Assembly (NCBI RefSeq): GCF_000189635.1
Contig: NW_002476418.1
Location: forward strand, 62,001-126,000
Length of the DNA: 64,000 nucleotides
Direction: 5' to 3'
DNA from: Tetrahymena thermophila SB210
Lineage: Eukaryota > Ciliophora > Oligohymenophorea > Hymenostomatida > Tetrahymenidae
Position 1 is the first letter of the stretch. Every line of letters begins with the position of its first letter. Shown piece by piece: positions 40,470 through 60,981 of the stretch. The notes beneath the pieces are model-generated. The model was not told the DNA's origin. It saw nothing but the letters and a program-made list of their open reading frames with translations, and did not search any database. The translations under genes were made by a program, and so were the position numbers.

Positions 40470-41166
40470 ATAATTTTCATCTATTTTCTCAAAATTTTGA
40501 TATTTATTTATTTGTATAAATATATGTATATGTATTTCTTCATTTAGCAATTTATGAGACCGTTCAAATTTCAATCATATTATTTTAATTTTGTGCACAT
40601 TATAATTTCTTAAAAATAAAAATAAAATAATGTAAATTCTCACACATTATACCTTAATTTATAGATAGAGAATTCTATAAATTATGAATTATATGCAAAT
40701 CATATTTTTCAAAATAATAAAGAAAAAAAATAAATAGCATAAATTAATTAATTAAAACATTTGAGATAAAATATTTAAAATTAGGTTGTAATAATAATAT
40801 GAATTTACAACATAAATATATAGTATATTGTAAGCATAGCAAAAAGGTAAAATTATATATGAACAGTATTGTTTTTAATAAAAATAGATAGATAGGTAAA
40901 GAGAGAAAGATATATTTCTTTTTATAATGTACTAATATAAGTAAGTATCATATCTTTCTAGTTAATAAATGTTATTAAAATATTTCTTTTCATTTATTTA
41001 TTTATTTATTTGATTTCGTCTAATATATAGATAGATATTAAGTTATTTATTTATTTATTTATTTACTTAGTTAGTTAGTTAGTTGGTTAGTTTGTTAGTA
41101 TGATTTAGTTATTTATTTATCTAGTCATTTACTTAAAGTTCTAAATATTTATCTTCATAAATTATT
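40470..41166 (+). other. Convergent intergenic region with simple repeats
   Basis: About 700 bp between the 3' ends of the plus-strand channel and the AGC kinase. Apart from the tetranucleotide runs listed separately, I see nothing in it. Confidence 0.6.
40992..41100 (+). repeat. Tetranucleotide repeats (ATTT)n, (TTAT)n and (TTAG)n
   Basis: Short perfect runs of ATTT (about 40992-41012), TTAT (41043-41065) and TTAG (41066-41100) lie one after another. They are microsatellite-like, in non-coding DNA. Confidence 0.85.
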
Positions 41167-49447
<8,281 letters not shown>

Positions 49448-51121
49448 ACAGAATAAATATTAAAATTATTAGGTCAATCAATCAATCTCTTTTATATTCT
49501 ATCCTTCTTTTGTTACCTATATTAAAGTTATTAATGATGTTTAAAATAAAGAATAATTAATTATTAGTTAATTTATCAATTAAAAAATTTTGTTTAATAA
49601 TCTTTTCATCTATTCATATCTCATTCACTTTACCCTCATTCTTCCTTAATTCTTTCTAATTATTTTTTCTATAAAATAGCTTGTCAATAAATAAATAAAC
49701 AATCCACCAAGCATGAGTATTTCATCTGTTGAATGAATGGATTAGCAATCAATTAATCATTTATTTTTTTTTATCAAATTTATTGTAGCAATTAATTAGC
49801 AAATCAAAACTTACAACACTTCTTTTTAAATAACTACTTGGTTTTATTTATTAAATCCTTCTATTTCTTTACTTTGATTATATAATTTTATAAATAAAAA
49901 TCATTTTAAAGTTAATAATTTACATAATATTGGTATTTTAATTTAACTCTTTTGTTTTATAAGAGAAAAAACTATAGTAGATCATTTATACCGTATTTCT
50001 TCAAGGCAAATGGCGAATCTAAAAGGTATATGAATAATGGTGAATTTCAATTATTCACTATAGAAATTGATTGCCCTAAAATCCTTGTATTTTTTTTTGG
50101 CTACCCCACTTCAGAAAATTTGGCTAAATTTAAAATTTTTGATGTAAATAAATTACTTATTTTTAAAATTATTATTTATTAAATTATTAATTATAATCCT
50201 ATTATAAAATATAAAAATCATATTTTTAATAAATAAAAAATCTATTTCATTATAAGTGGCATCCCAACCACGAAATTTTTGTATGGCATTTTGCTATAAT
50301 TAGATACATATATTATAAATATTAAATACTAGAATTTTTTCAAATATGACTAAATAACTGGCCATCTCTAATTCTTACTCTTTTTTAAGTATTTGTTTTA
50401 AATACAAATATTAAGATTAAATAATTTTTGTTAAATTAATTTTCTGTGATATCTATCTCTTCATAAAACCAAATATATAAATTAATATTTGATAATTAAT
50501 TAATTATTATATTTTATTTGTTTTTTTTATCCATTTGTAATTAATTAAATTCCATAAGTTGCTTACTATTCAATAATTTTGAAAAAATAAATAAATGATG
50601 TAATAGATTAAATATTATAAAAAATTAAAAGAAGTAATTATTAATTTTTTTATTAATATCCTTTATATTTATATAAATTAATAAAAAAAGTTTTTAAACT
50701 CTTAACTTATATCTCATTAGGTTCTCCATATTAATCTAATGTATATTTTATTAATTAATACTATTTTTATTATTATTAATATTTTTATATATTTAGCTAT
50801 GTTAACTTAATTTTCATTTCAATTTTTAATTAATTATTATTCATTTTTTATTATTTTTTAATATTAAAACTTACACTTAATAAGAGCAGTTTATTTGTTT
50901 TGGATTGTAATATTTTTAACTATAAAAGTTGATATAAAACATTAAATCTCTTTTAATTTATTTGATTTATTTTCCTTTTTCTTTTTATTGTGATTTTTTT
51001 TTTTTTCATTCTTTGTTAATTTTACTAATTATTAATTAATCTTATTATTTCATATTTTTTCTTCAATTTTTCCTTTGAATTAACTATTTAATAGTATATT
51101 TTTTCTTCAATATTTAAAAAG
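49448..51121 (+). other. Intergenic region upstream of the LRR array
   Basis: About 1.7 kb of AT-rich DNA. It holds one short coding-like frame (49952-50182, listed separately) and, from about 50880, a copy of the LRR intron sequence (GCAGTTTATTTGTTTTGGAT) that shows the array once extended further left. The 5' exons of the LRR gene were not found here. Confidence 0.5.
49952..50182 (+). CDS. Small unrecognised frame, possibly an exon
   Basis: A 76-codon frame with more balanced composition than its surroundings (for example FKANGESKRYMNNGEFQLF). It matches no family I know. It could be an exon of the LRR gene to its right, a relic, or chance; a TAAG acceptor-like site directly precedes AGAAAAAAC within it. 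Confidence 0.2.
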   Translation: MFYKRKNYSRSFIPYFFKANGESKRYMNNGEFQLFTIEIDCPKILVFFFGYPTSENLAKFKIFDVNKLLIFKIIIY

Positions 51122-53466
51122 TAGCAATTAAATTGGTGACGAAGATGCATCAGGCTTAGGTACTGCTTTAGCAAATTGCATTAATCTCTAAAATTTGACA
51201 CTTGAGCTTGGGTAAAAACAGTTTATTTGTTTTGGATTGTGATATATTTTTAATTATAAAAACTAATTTAAAACAATAAAGCTCATTTTTCTTTTTATTG
51301 TGCTTGCTTTTTTGTTCTTTCTTTGTTAATTTAACTCATCATTTTATTTTCAACTTTTGCTTTTATTATTAATTAATTAATCTTATTATTTTATATTTTT
51401 TCTTCATTTTTTCCTTCTAATTAAAATTTAATGATATATTTTTTCTTCAATATTTAAAAAGTTACAATAAAATTGGTGACAAAGGTGCATCAGGCTTAGG
51501 TTCTTCTTTAGAAAATTGTATTAATCTCTCAAATTTGAAACTTGATCTTAGGTAAAAACAGTTTATTTGTTTTGGATTGTGATATTTTAAACTATAAACA
51601 AAAAAGCTTTTTTTTCTTTTTCTTTTATTGTGCTTGCTTTTTTTTGTTCTTTGTTTACTAATTTAACTCATAATTTAATAAAAAATTTTGCTTTTATTAT
51701 TAATTAATCTTATAATTTCATATTTTTTCCTACTAATAAACTATTTAATGATATATTTTTTCTTCAATATTTAAAAAGTTCCAATAAAATTGGTGACAAA
51801 AGTGCATCAGGCTTAGGTTCTGCTTTAGCAAATTGCATTAATCTATAAAATTTGACACTTGAGCTTGGGTAAAAACAGTTTATTTGTTTTGGATTGTGAT
51901 ATATTTTTAATTATAAAAACTAATTTAAAACAATAAAGCTCTTTTTTTTTTCTTTTTATTGTGCTTGCTTTTTTTTGTTGTTACTTTGTTAATTTAACTC
52001 ATCATTTTATTTCCAACTTTTGCTTTTATTATTAATTAATTAATCTTATTATTTTATATTTTTTCTTCATTTTTTCCTTCTAATTAAATATTTAATGGTA
52101 TATTTTTTCTTCAATATTTAAAAAGTTTCAATTAAATTGGTGATAGAATAGAATAGAAATACTCGCACATATAAATGCACTCAGAATACAACTTAAAAAT
52201 TAATTTTTATAATGTTTATATATTTATTTATTTAATTATGTATTTATAGTTAGAAGCTATTATCGAATTATTTTAAATTCACCAATTTTTAAATAATATA
52301 CAGCGTATCAGTGGTATGCTTTAGCTCGTTTATTGCGTTTATCTCGTTTATTTTTACATGGAATTTTTCGAAATAAAGGGGGCGGTATAGGATTCGAACC
52401 CCCGATATCACTGCTAAGACCCTCCGACTCGCCCACTCGAGCCGCTTAGCCCTTCTTAATTTGGTGATGAAGGTGCATCAGGCTTAGGTTCTGCTTTAGC
52501 AAAGTGCATTAATCTCTCAATATTGACACTTAAGCTTGGGTAAAAACAGTTTATTTGTTTTGGATTGTGATATATTTTTAATTATAAAAACTAATTTAAA
52601 ACAATAAAGCTCTTTTTTCTTTTTCTTTTTATCGTGCTTCTTGCTTTTATTGTTCTTTCTTTGTTAATTTAACTTATCATTTTATTTTCAACTTTTGCTT
52701 TTATCATTAATTAATTAATCTTATTATTTCATATTTTTTCTTCATTTTTTCCTTCTAATTAAAATTTAATGATATATTTTTTCTTCAATATTTAAATAGT
52801 TACAATAAAATTGGTGACAAAGGTGCATCAGGCTTAGGTTCTGCTTTAGTAAATTGCATTAATCTCTCAAATTTGTCACTACATCTTCAGTAAAAACAGC
52901 TTATTTGTTTTGGATTGTGATATATTTTTAATTATAAAACTAATTTAAAACAATAAAGCTCTTTTTTTTCTTCTTTTTATTGTGCTTGCTTTTTTTTGTT
53001 ATTTGTTTGTTAATTTAACTCATCATTTTATTTTCAACTTTTGCTTTTATTAATAATTAATCTTATTATTTCATACTTTTTCTTAATTTTTTCCTTCTAA
53101 TTAACTATTTAATGAAATATTTTTTCTTCAATATTTAAAAAGTAACAATTAAATTAGTGAGGAAGGTGCATCAGGCTTAAGTTCTGCTTTAGAAAATTGC
53201 ATTAATCTCTCAAATTTAACACTTTAGCTTAAGTAAAAACAGTTTATTTGTTTTGGATTGTGATATTTTAAACTATAAAAATGAATATTAAACAAAAAAG
53301 CTTTTTAAATTTATTTGATAGATTATAATTATTTATTTTTTTATCTTTTTTATTGCACTAATGTTATTTTGTTTGTTTGTTAACTTAAGAAATAATTTAT
53401 AATTTAAAAGTTTATTCTATTTGATATTTATTTAAAATTTACATAAATTTTTTATAAAATTTTTAG
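50880..53466 (+). repeat. Tandem duplication of about 330-bp exon-plus-intron units
   Basis: The introns between LRR exons (about 227-260 nt) are near-copies of one another. Each starts GTAAAAACAG(T/C)TTATTTG, has a TTTGGATTGTGATAT block and ends TTTTTTCTTCAATATTTAAA before the acceptor. The duplicated unit is therefore exon plus intron. A leftmost intron copy without its exon (from about 50880) marks the worn edge of the array. Confidence 0.85.
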
Positions 53467-53551
53467 CTCAATGAATAAATCATAAAAATTCAAAGTAATA
53501 AGCAAGTGTCTTAAATCAAAAAGATTAGTTGTCTTTAAAAAATAACTCTGA
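51122..53551 (+). CDS. Leucine-rich-repeat protein of tandem 90-nt exons (5' end not found)
   Basis: Six repeat exons of exactly 90 nt, each in phase 2 at both ends, lie at 51122-51211, 51462-51551, 51779-51868, 52126-52539 (interrupted), 52800-52889 and 53143-53232. Each encodes one repeat of the form NxIGDxGASGLGxAL followed by NCINLxNLxLxL, the ribonuclease-inhibitor-like LRR common in Tetrahymena. The last exon 53467-53551 joins in phase, encodes SKCLKSKRLVVFKKQL and ends in TGA; a basic end of this type is what I recall for such proteins. No N-terminal exon or start codon was identified, so the gene is either 5'-truncated or has an unrecognised start upstream. Such LRR domains bind proteins. 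The fourth exon carries a 324-nt insertion that leaves the frame open (see the SINE-like element). Confidence 0.75.
52145..52457 (-). mobile_element. tRNA-derived SINE-like insertion within an LRR exon
   Basis: A 313-bp block interrupts the fourth LRR exon. It is flanked by near-identical 11-bp direct repeats, AAATTGGTGAT (52134-52144) and AATTTGGTGAT (52458-52468), the form of a target-site duplication. Read on the minus strand it begins with a GC-rich tRNA-like head holding an A-box-like GGCTCGAGTGG (52433-52443) and a perfect B box GGTTCGAATCC (52390-52400), spaced as in a tRNA. An AT-rich body follows, and the element ends in a short 5-bp repeat tail (ATTCT units, 52145-52160). Head, body, simple-repeat tail and duplicated target are the marks of a SINE. 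The head does not fold into a good acceptor stem, so it is not a working tRNA gene. No second copy is visible in the window. Confidence 0.7.
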
Positions 53552-54229
53552 TGATAAATAAATGACTAAAAAAGGATGAATAAATATTAAATGTTTGAAT
53601 AATAAAATATATTTTATTAAATAATATTTTGAAAAAGTTTTTTAAACATAAAATATAAATAGATAGATTTTATTATTGTTTTTATATTATAAATATCATT
53701 CATATTTTTGTAAGTAAATAAATGATTTATAAAAAATAAAAAAATTAAAAAATTAAATTGACTTAATTAATTTTGAGAGAGTATTTTTCAATTAAATTTA
53801 GTTTGATACTGGTTTTTCATACCTATCTATATTTATATTTTTTTGAATGATATTTAATTAATTAATCATAATATTTATATAAATGTTGTTTAATTAATTT
53901 ATACATCAATTCAAACATTAACTTTTATAATTTAATCTTAATTGTATAAATTTTTTTAAAAATTATTCATAAATAATTCTTGAAAGGTTAATCCATACAA
54001 ATAATGTAAACATACAAAAACTTTTAATAATTAAATAATAAAAAATTTAGTTTTAAAATAGTTAAAAAATATATAACTTTATATCCTGAATTTATCAAAC
54101 TTATATTCAATCAGTTTAATAAAAAACGTTTATATTTAATGAATAGTTTCTACCTATTATCTTTATTTAGTTAAATTTATTTGATGTTTTATTTTTTCTA
54201 AAAGTATTTTTAAAAATAAAATATTTCTT
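53552..54229 (+). other. Convergent intergenic region
   Basis: About 680 bp between the 3' ends of the LRR gene and the first copy of the membrane-protein cluster. AT-rich; no gene seen. Confidence 0.6.
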
Positions 54230-56440
54230 TCAAACATTTTTATATTATATTGAAGATAATATTCTATGATTGATGTCATTCTTTTTAAAATTATCTTATG
54301 AGTTATTTTTAAAAAACTTTTTAATATATTTGCACTTTAAATCACATGAATTCAAAATATCTTACTATTCTTCAAAATAATTTTTACATTTTTTATTTCC
54401 TAAAATTAAAATTGAATTAATTTTGTTTAAATTAAAATTTATTTACTTAAGTTTTCATTTTTTTATTTGTTAAATTCATCTGTCACATATTAACAGGAGT
54501 ATCCTATAAGCTATATTGCAGCTAGCTACTCTTTGCTTAAAAGCATCATTATAGATTTCTTTATAAAAAGCATATCTTTATAAAAATCTAAAATATTAAG
54601 TTATTTGTTTATCTGTTTTCTGATTAAACTTAGAGATTAATATGTTTAATGATTATCAGCATTCTTTTTTTTAAACAAGCTTGATATGAATTGCATTAGT
54701 TGCTACAATTTTTTGGGTATTTTATATGCTTATCTATTCATAAAGAAAGTTTAGTCAAAAAAACATAAAAATAAAAATATTTTTATTTATTTATTTATTT
54801 TACCTTTTTTAGAACATAAATTTTTTTACTTTATTAAAAAGATTTGTGTCTTAAATAGCTCTAAATGTAGACTCAAAAAATTTATAGCTTTTTATTTTTG
54901 AGTTTTGATCAATATGAGGTCTTTTTAAATTTATTTTATTTGTTTTGTTCTAAATATTTTAACATAAACTTCTGTCTTAAATGAATGTAATCTAACTCTT
55001 ATTTAATTTCGGCCCTTATAATTGCTTAGAAAAAATATTTTTCATTTAATTTAAATATTATAAAAATACTTCATTTTAAGTTGAATTAATTTTTTCGATC
55101 TACGTCTCAATAGAAGAGAGATAAAATTCACAAACCATATTATCTTTTTAATTTTCAATAATTTTATCTTTTTGATTTTCTATGATTTCATCCTATTTAT
55201 TATAAATTTTCACTTCCTTATGTTAGGTTTATGAACCTTACTCTAAATAATTTCTAAACTTTGTAGAAAATTCAGGCAAGGAAATATTGTCAGACACATC
55301 CTTTTCTTGTATATTTTATTCAGCTTGGTTTTGGTTAGAGTTTTCCTCAACTTGAGTGCATTAGTTTTACTAAATTAAATTTCTTTCTTTTAATATCTCT
55401 TGATAGTTTTCTTAATACATAGTTTGCAAAAAGACTTTAAAAAAATCTTAAAGTATTTCCTGCTATGAAAAAGCTTTAAAAATGAATCCAACTGTAAGAA
55501 GCAAAGCAAAAGTAGAATTTACCAAAGCTAATATTTCAGGAAGTGTAGGGAATTAAATAGAAATTTATTATACGATTTAATCCATTTATAAAGAAATTTA
55601 TATATAAGGAGCATCAAATGAATTACCAAACGTAGTAATATATTAATTATAATTTATTGGGCTAGAAATTTATGATTCTGATTGAATAACTAGACCTTAA
55701 TAAATTTTTGTTATTTATTACTATGAATATAAAGTATTTAATTGGAATTAATAAGGACTTGTGTAGATAAATTTATTCATAAAATTGATTTAATTTTTCT
55801 GTGAAGTTGTGTTGTATTAGGATGTAAATAGTTTTATATTTAATCCTGCTTAACCACTATTAACCAAGCTTTCTATTTCAGTTTGATTGGCACAATTATT
55901 TGGTACACTTGTTTTAAAATAATCAGTAACTTAGCATGGATAAATAAACATATAAATGAATGACTAAATATTATCTTTTACACTTTAAATCAAAGTGTAA
56001 TTTGATAAGTTAGAGAAATCTAGGCATTTATATCCTTGGAGCTAAGTGTTTTAACACTAAGTTATGTTTAATTAAATCATTATAGAATTATTTTAATCAG
56101 AATATATAAAATAAGCAATAGGAACAAGATATGTTTTATTTGTTTATGCTTCAAGTTAATCTAATGAAACATTTATATTTTATTAGTAATAAAATGCAAA
56201 TAAATCATTTTAAAGAGAAATCTCGGTAGCTTCATCAGTAACGAAAATTTGAGATCTGAATTTAGGATCTATTTAATTATTTGCAAATTACTAAACGAGA
56301 TAAATGAAGTAACTAATAACTATGGCTAATATTGAAAGAGATATAAAAGTTCCTATATAAGTTCCTTTTTTCGTTTGTTAGTTTACTAAATAAAAGCTAA
56401 AAGATGACGAAAAAAAATCTAAATTTTTGAGGAAATTCAT
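54230..56440 (-). CDS. Two-TM membrane protein of an expanded ciliate family, copy 1 (intact)
   Basis: Three exons join in phase: 56440-54804, 54628-54447, 54399-54230; 662 aa. After a short N-terminus, TM1 lies at about 28-49 (TFISLSILAIVISYFIYLV). A domain of about 280 residues with spaced cysteines (ITQCQ, YKCLDFS, YPCQVTD, NNCANQT) and N-x-S/T sites is probably outside the cell or in a lumen. TM2 is at about 350-372 (ILALVNSTFALLLTVGFIF). The cytosolic tail is polar and ends with the family signature FYKDMLFIKKSIMMLLSKEQ and LAAIQLIGYS, then FEEQQDILNSCDLKCKYI. I recognise the tail as recurrent in ciliate membrane-protein families, but no function is known to me. The other three copies lie directly upstream in the same orientation. 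Confidence 0.8.
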
Positions 56441-56869
56441 AGCTAGCTTATTTACTTCTACTTTTTACTTTTTTAATATTTATTTATTTACTGTTTATTT
56501 ATAGGTTTTTTTCTCTTTATTTTATTATTATCATTATTTAAATAATTAAATTTCTCTTTGAGAATGAAATTCAAATAAAATTAAAAATTATTCATAACTT
56601 CTTCTAGAAATATAAAATTTTTAAATGAACTTCCTATCTATATTAGCATTTTGTTAAAAAGCGAATGCATAACTAACAAATATTTTATACATTCATTGAA
56701 AGTTTTATTTTTTAAAAAGAATATTTTATTTATTGAAAAATATATAATAACTATCTTAGTAAAATAATTTTTTAAAAGTAATTTTAAAAATATTTGATTA
56801 AATTAAATTTTTATTTTAAGTCTTTATTTTTAAATATAAGATCAATTTAATTTGTATTCTAATGATTTT
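56441..56869 (-). other. Intergenic spacer in tandem cluster
   Basis: About 430 bp between copy 1 and the broken end of copy 2. AT-rich; should include the promoter of copy 1. Confidence 0.5.
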
Positions 56870-58307
56870 TAGGGTATTAGTTTGATTATTTAAGTTCTAA
56901 AAAAGAATTTATTGATTTAAATTTGAGGAGAGAGATAGGTTATTTGGGCTTGATAATTATTTTACTTATTATTATTCATTAACTAAATTTTTTCTGTTCT
57001 ATAATTTATCAAAAGTATGCGTAGCTTAGCTCTCTTTAATTATATTCTATTCATTTATTTCAATAATTTCATCTTTTTAAAGATTTATTTCTTAATGTTC
57101 TATTCATATGAAGGACTATAATATAATTAAGATCTAAATTTTGAAGAAAAATTAGGTACAAAATTGTATCAATAACTTCATTTTCTTACATTTCTTCTTC
57201 ATTTTACTTTTTATATAACCTAAGTTAGTGTGTTATTGCTTGATAACTTATCTTGACAAACTTTATTAGCTTTAAGCATTATTTCATAAGTGTCTTATTA
57301 CACATTTTATAAAAATAGGTGCAAAAAATCTTGAAATATATCTCTTTAAGAAATAAATCTAAAATAAAGCCTAAAATAAGAAGCACAGCAAAGGTACTAT
57401 TTGCTAAGGCTATAATATCTGGGATTGTAGGAAGGAAATTAAATAGAAATAATTTAAACCCCTTAATCCATTTCAAAAATCACTTTCAAGTAAGGAGAAT
57501 TAAATTGGTTACTAAAAGCATCATGTTAAGAGTTGTAATTGATTGGGCCGGAATATTAATTTTCTGATTGAATAATAAGCCCTTGACTTATTTTGTTATT
57601 TGCTACTATGGATTTAATTAATTTATAATGTATTAATCTGATTTAGTGTAAATAAATTTTTTCATACAATTAATTAACCTGGTTTTGTTAAGAATTAATA
57701 TTTTTGTAACTTCAAATTCAAGCCAACAATATATCCATTTCCAAAAATCCTCAATATCAGATTTATTAGCACAGTTATTAGGAACAACAGTTTTTAAGCT
57801 ATCTGTTATTTGACAAGGATATTAAATAAGAAATATATAAGATTTAATATTATTTCTAACGCTTTAAATTAAGGTATAATTGGTTTATGCTTGAAAAATC
57901 TATAGAGCTATAGCCATAAATTTAAGGATCTTTACACTCAATTATGTTCACTGTATTTTGTAAATCTATGTCAGCAGATTTATAGATAAAGTAAGCAATA
58001 GGAACTAAAATATTTTTGGTCATTTGCTATTAAAACTAGTCTAAACTGGTTTATATATCATATTAGAACTTAAATACAAACAAATTATTTTTGAGGGAGA
58101 TTTCTGTAGCTTCATCAGCAATAAACATTTATGATCTAAATTTAGGATCAATTTTATTATTTAAGCATTATAAGACAAGATAAATGAAGTAGCTAATCCC
58201 TATATTTAGGATTATTAATAAGATTAGAGCTCCTTAAAAAGATCCTTTCTTAGTTTATTGATATAAGGTTAGGAATATAAATCTGTTTTAGTGAAGAGAT
58301 TTATCAT
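56870..58307 (-). pseudogene. Decayed copy 2 of the two-TM membrane-protein family
   Basis: The sequence aligns along its length with exon 1 of copy 4 (same start MINLFTKTDL, then IDPKFRSQMFIADEATEISL, ADIDLQNTVNIIEC and FPTIPDI-like segments). The frame is broken several times, starting right after the N-terminus where the FNFYLGN segment is shortened. The part corresponding to exons 2 and 3 is missing: homology stops near 56870. It is a host-gene relic that cannot encode the full protein. High similarity to copy 4, including upstream non-coding sequence, points to a fairly recent block duplication. Confidence 0.75.
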
Positions 58308-59173
58308 ATTAATTAAATTACTTCTAGTTAATAATTTTCTATTTTAGAATTTAATATATAAACAAATAAAATACATATTTAAATAAATAAACACTTTTTA
58401 ATTTCTTCAATCAATATTTTAGAGACAATTAAAAATTTACAAAATATTTGATTTTTAAAAAATAAAATAAAATTTTAACAATATATCTTATATATAATTC
58501 TGTAAAATAATAAATACCTTTAAATGAAAGCTGAATCAATGAATCAAGTTAATTATTATATAAAAATTAATTAATTAATTAAACTTTATTTATTTAATAT
58601 TTAAAAAATATTATATTAGGATTTTTGTTAACACTTAAACAAATATTAAATTTTATATATCACAATCATAAAATAAATGTAATTAATCTGGCTGATTTTT
58701 TAGCTCATCTTATCAAAATACTATCTTACTCGAGTTAATATTGAGGTTATCTATTAAATAAAATAATTTATAAAAATATATTATTGAAATTTAACACAAA
58801 AATTATCTTTTTAAAATTTAATTTTATACAAAACCAAAGCTATAACAATACAATTTTTGAAACTAAATGAACTAGCTTCTTATTTATGGAAATTCCTAAC
58901 TCTTTATTTTATCATAGATTTTGGTGTAAATTAAAATAGTTAATTTTTATCTTTAAATTAATTAATAACTCATTATTTGGTAATACAACGGAGAATTTTA
59001 GAAATAGGTAGAGTATCGAATTATTATTTTCTCAATAGAGAATTAAAAAAAATTACCTTAGCTATGTGTAATTAGCTTAACAATTCTGGTTCTAAATGAA
59101 TATAATAATAAGGTAAGTTATATTTAGTCAAATTTATATTTTTAAAACTTAAATTAATTTACAATTTTTTTAT
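58308..59173 (-). other. Intergenic spacer, duplicated with the region upstream of copy 4
   Basis: About 870 bp. Its part nearest copy 2 (to about 58720) resembles 63160-63670 upstream of copy 4, including the string ATAAAATAAATGTAATTAATC, so the promoter side was copied along with the gene. No gene seen. Confidence 0.6.
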
Positions 59174-60659
59174 TCAATTATTATTTATTGCAGAGAATAT
59201 CCTATTATCTATGTCAAGTTTATTATAGCTATCATCTTATAACTTGGAAAAAAACTTTTTAATATACTTTTATTATAATTCACAAGAATTAAGAATATTT
59301 TATTATTCTTCGAAGTGGTTTTTATACTTTTACTTAACTATATTTTACAGGATTAATAAATTATTAATTATTTATTTATTTAATTAAAAAAAAAATTTAC
59401 TTTGTTTAATACTATTTTGTTTGCTAGTTTAATCTGCTAAGTATTAAGAAGAATACCCTACAAGTTGAATAGCAGCTAATTATTCTTTACTTAAAATAAT
59501 CATTATAGATTTTTTAATAAATAATAAATCTTTATAAAAATCTAAAATATTCAGTGATTGGTATATTTATTACTCTATAAGCACTTTTTATGTTTGAAAT
59601 TCTTACTTTTCATCTAAACTTTCTTTTTTTTTCTTCCAGAAGCATATTATTTTTTTCAATTAAGTTATTAAACTAATAAATAAATCATAAAAACAAAATT
59701 AATATCTCTTTAAATAATTTAAATACTTACTTTTACTTTTTTTCAAAAATAGAATTTTTAAATTTTTGAAATATTTTGAGGTCTTTGATAACTCTTAATT
59801 TCTAAATCATATTTTCAGAATTTATATCTCGCTTTTGTTTAGCCTTTTGATTTTAGATTATTTAGTTTTATTTCTTTATTATTTTGTTGCTTTAGCTTAA
59901 ATTTCTACTTTCAATTAATTTTGATTCATGAATATTAGAAGTTAAATTATTTTCTTATGTGTACTACTCTTATTAAGTAAAGCAGAGATAATTTTTATCA
60001 TTTTGTGTATCTAATATTTTATTTTAAGCTGAAATTTTATTACTTAACTCTTGAGTTTCAATCACATAATCTTTATCAAATTTAAATTCAGTTTTATTTT
60101 CTTTATATTATGGGCTTTATTCTATGTGATATTTAAACTTTGTAGAAAATTAAGGAAGTTCTATGTTATCTGACTTATCCTTTTCTAAAAGGTCTTACCC
60201 TACAAACTGGACTTCTTATTGATGAATTGACTAGACTTAAGATTTGCAGTCTGATAATTTATGATCCTATATTAATTGGTGGTATGTAGCCTAATACAAA
60301 TTTTCTAAAAAAACATGGAGAAAATCTTAAATGATAACGTTTTATGAAAGAATTCTAAAAACTAACCCAAAAGCAAGAAGTGTAGCAAAGGTAGAATTAA
60401 CTAAAGCTAAGACTTCAGGAATTGTAGGAAATTAAATAGATATTTCTTAAACTAACTAGTCCATTTACAATTAGACTTATATATAAGGCTAATCAAATTA
60501 ATTGCTTAAAACATTATATTGATCAGTATAGTAAATTGGACCAGAATATTATGTTTTTGATTAGATGACATTGCCTTAACTAATTTTTGTTACTTATTGT
60601 TATGTATTTATTGTATTTAATACAAATTAATCAGATTCTGTAAAAATAAATTTATTCAT
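59174..60659 (-). CDS. Two-TM family copy 3, 5'-truncated
   Basis: Homology to the intact copies begins at the middle of exon 1 (MNKFIFTESDQF, matching FMNKFIYTSPYQF in copy 1) and the whole N-terminal half with TM1 is absent. From ATG 60659 the frame is open to a donor near 59731 (AA|GTAAGT). The downstream exons with FYKDLLFIKKSIMIILSKEQ (about 59460-59550) and FEEQQNILNSCELQQKYI are kept, ending at TGA 59174-59176. TM2 (LALVNSTFATLLAFGLVF) remains. It may be a relic or a shorter gene; the open frame over more than 300 codons suggests the loss is recent or the product is still used. Confidence 0.6.
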
Positions 60660-60981
60660 AAAATTTACTTAGTCTATGAAAATGCATTTTTATAAAAATT
60701 TGCTTTTGAAATTTTATTTAACATAATTTATGTTAGTTTGCTTTATTTATTTATCTATTTTTTATCTAAAAGCTAATTAACCTTAATTCTTTTATTAATT
60801 TATATGAATGCTTTTTAAATTAAACTTTAAAAGAAGTTTTGACTATTTTAAAGGAAATTTTATCCATCCTATCCTATCACACACAAATCTGACTGAATTA
60901 TAGATAATGATATAAAACTAACAAATAATAATTTTATTTTAAAATAATTTAACCAAATATTTTACTTATTAATTAATTAAT
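60660..60981 (-). other. Intergenic spacer in tandem cluster
   Basis: About 320 bp between copy 3 and copy 4. AT-rich, with no trace of the missing N-terminal part of copy 3. Confidence 0.5.

Noticed and set aside
52380-52457. Functional tRNA gene on the minus strand
   Set aside because: The A and B boxes are good, but the ends do not pair into a seven-base acceptor stem and the block sits inside a longer element with target duplication; a SINE head fits better.
50880-53250. CRISPR-like or satellite array
   Set aside because: The 330-bp periodicity comes from LRR exons with in-phase splice sites, so it is a duplicated gene segment.
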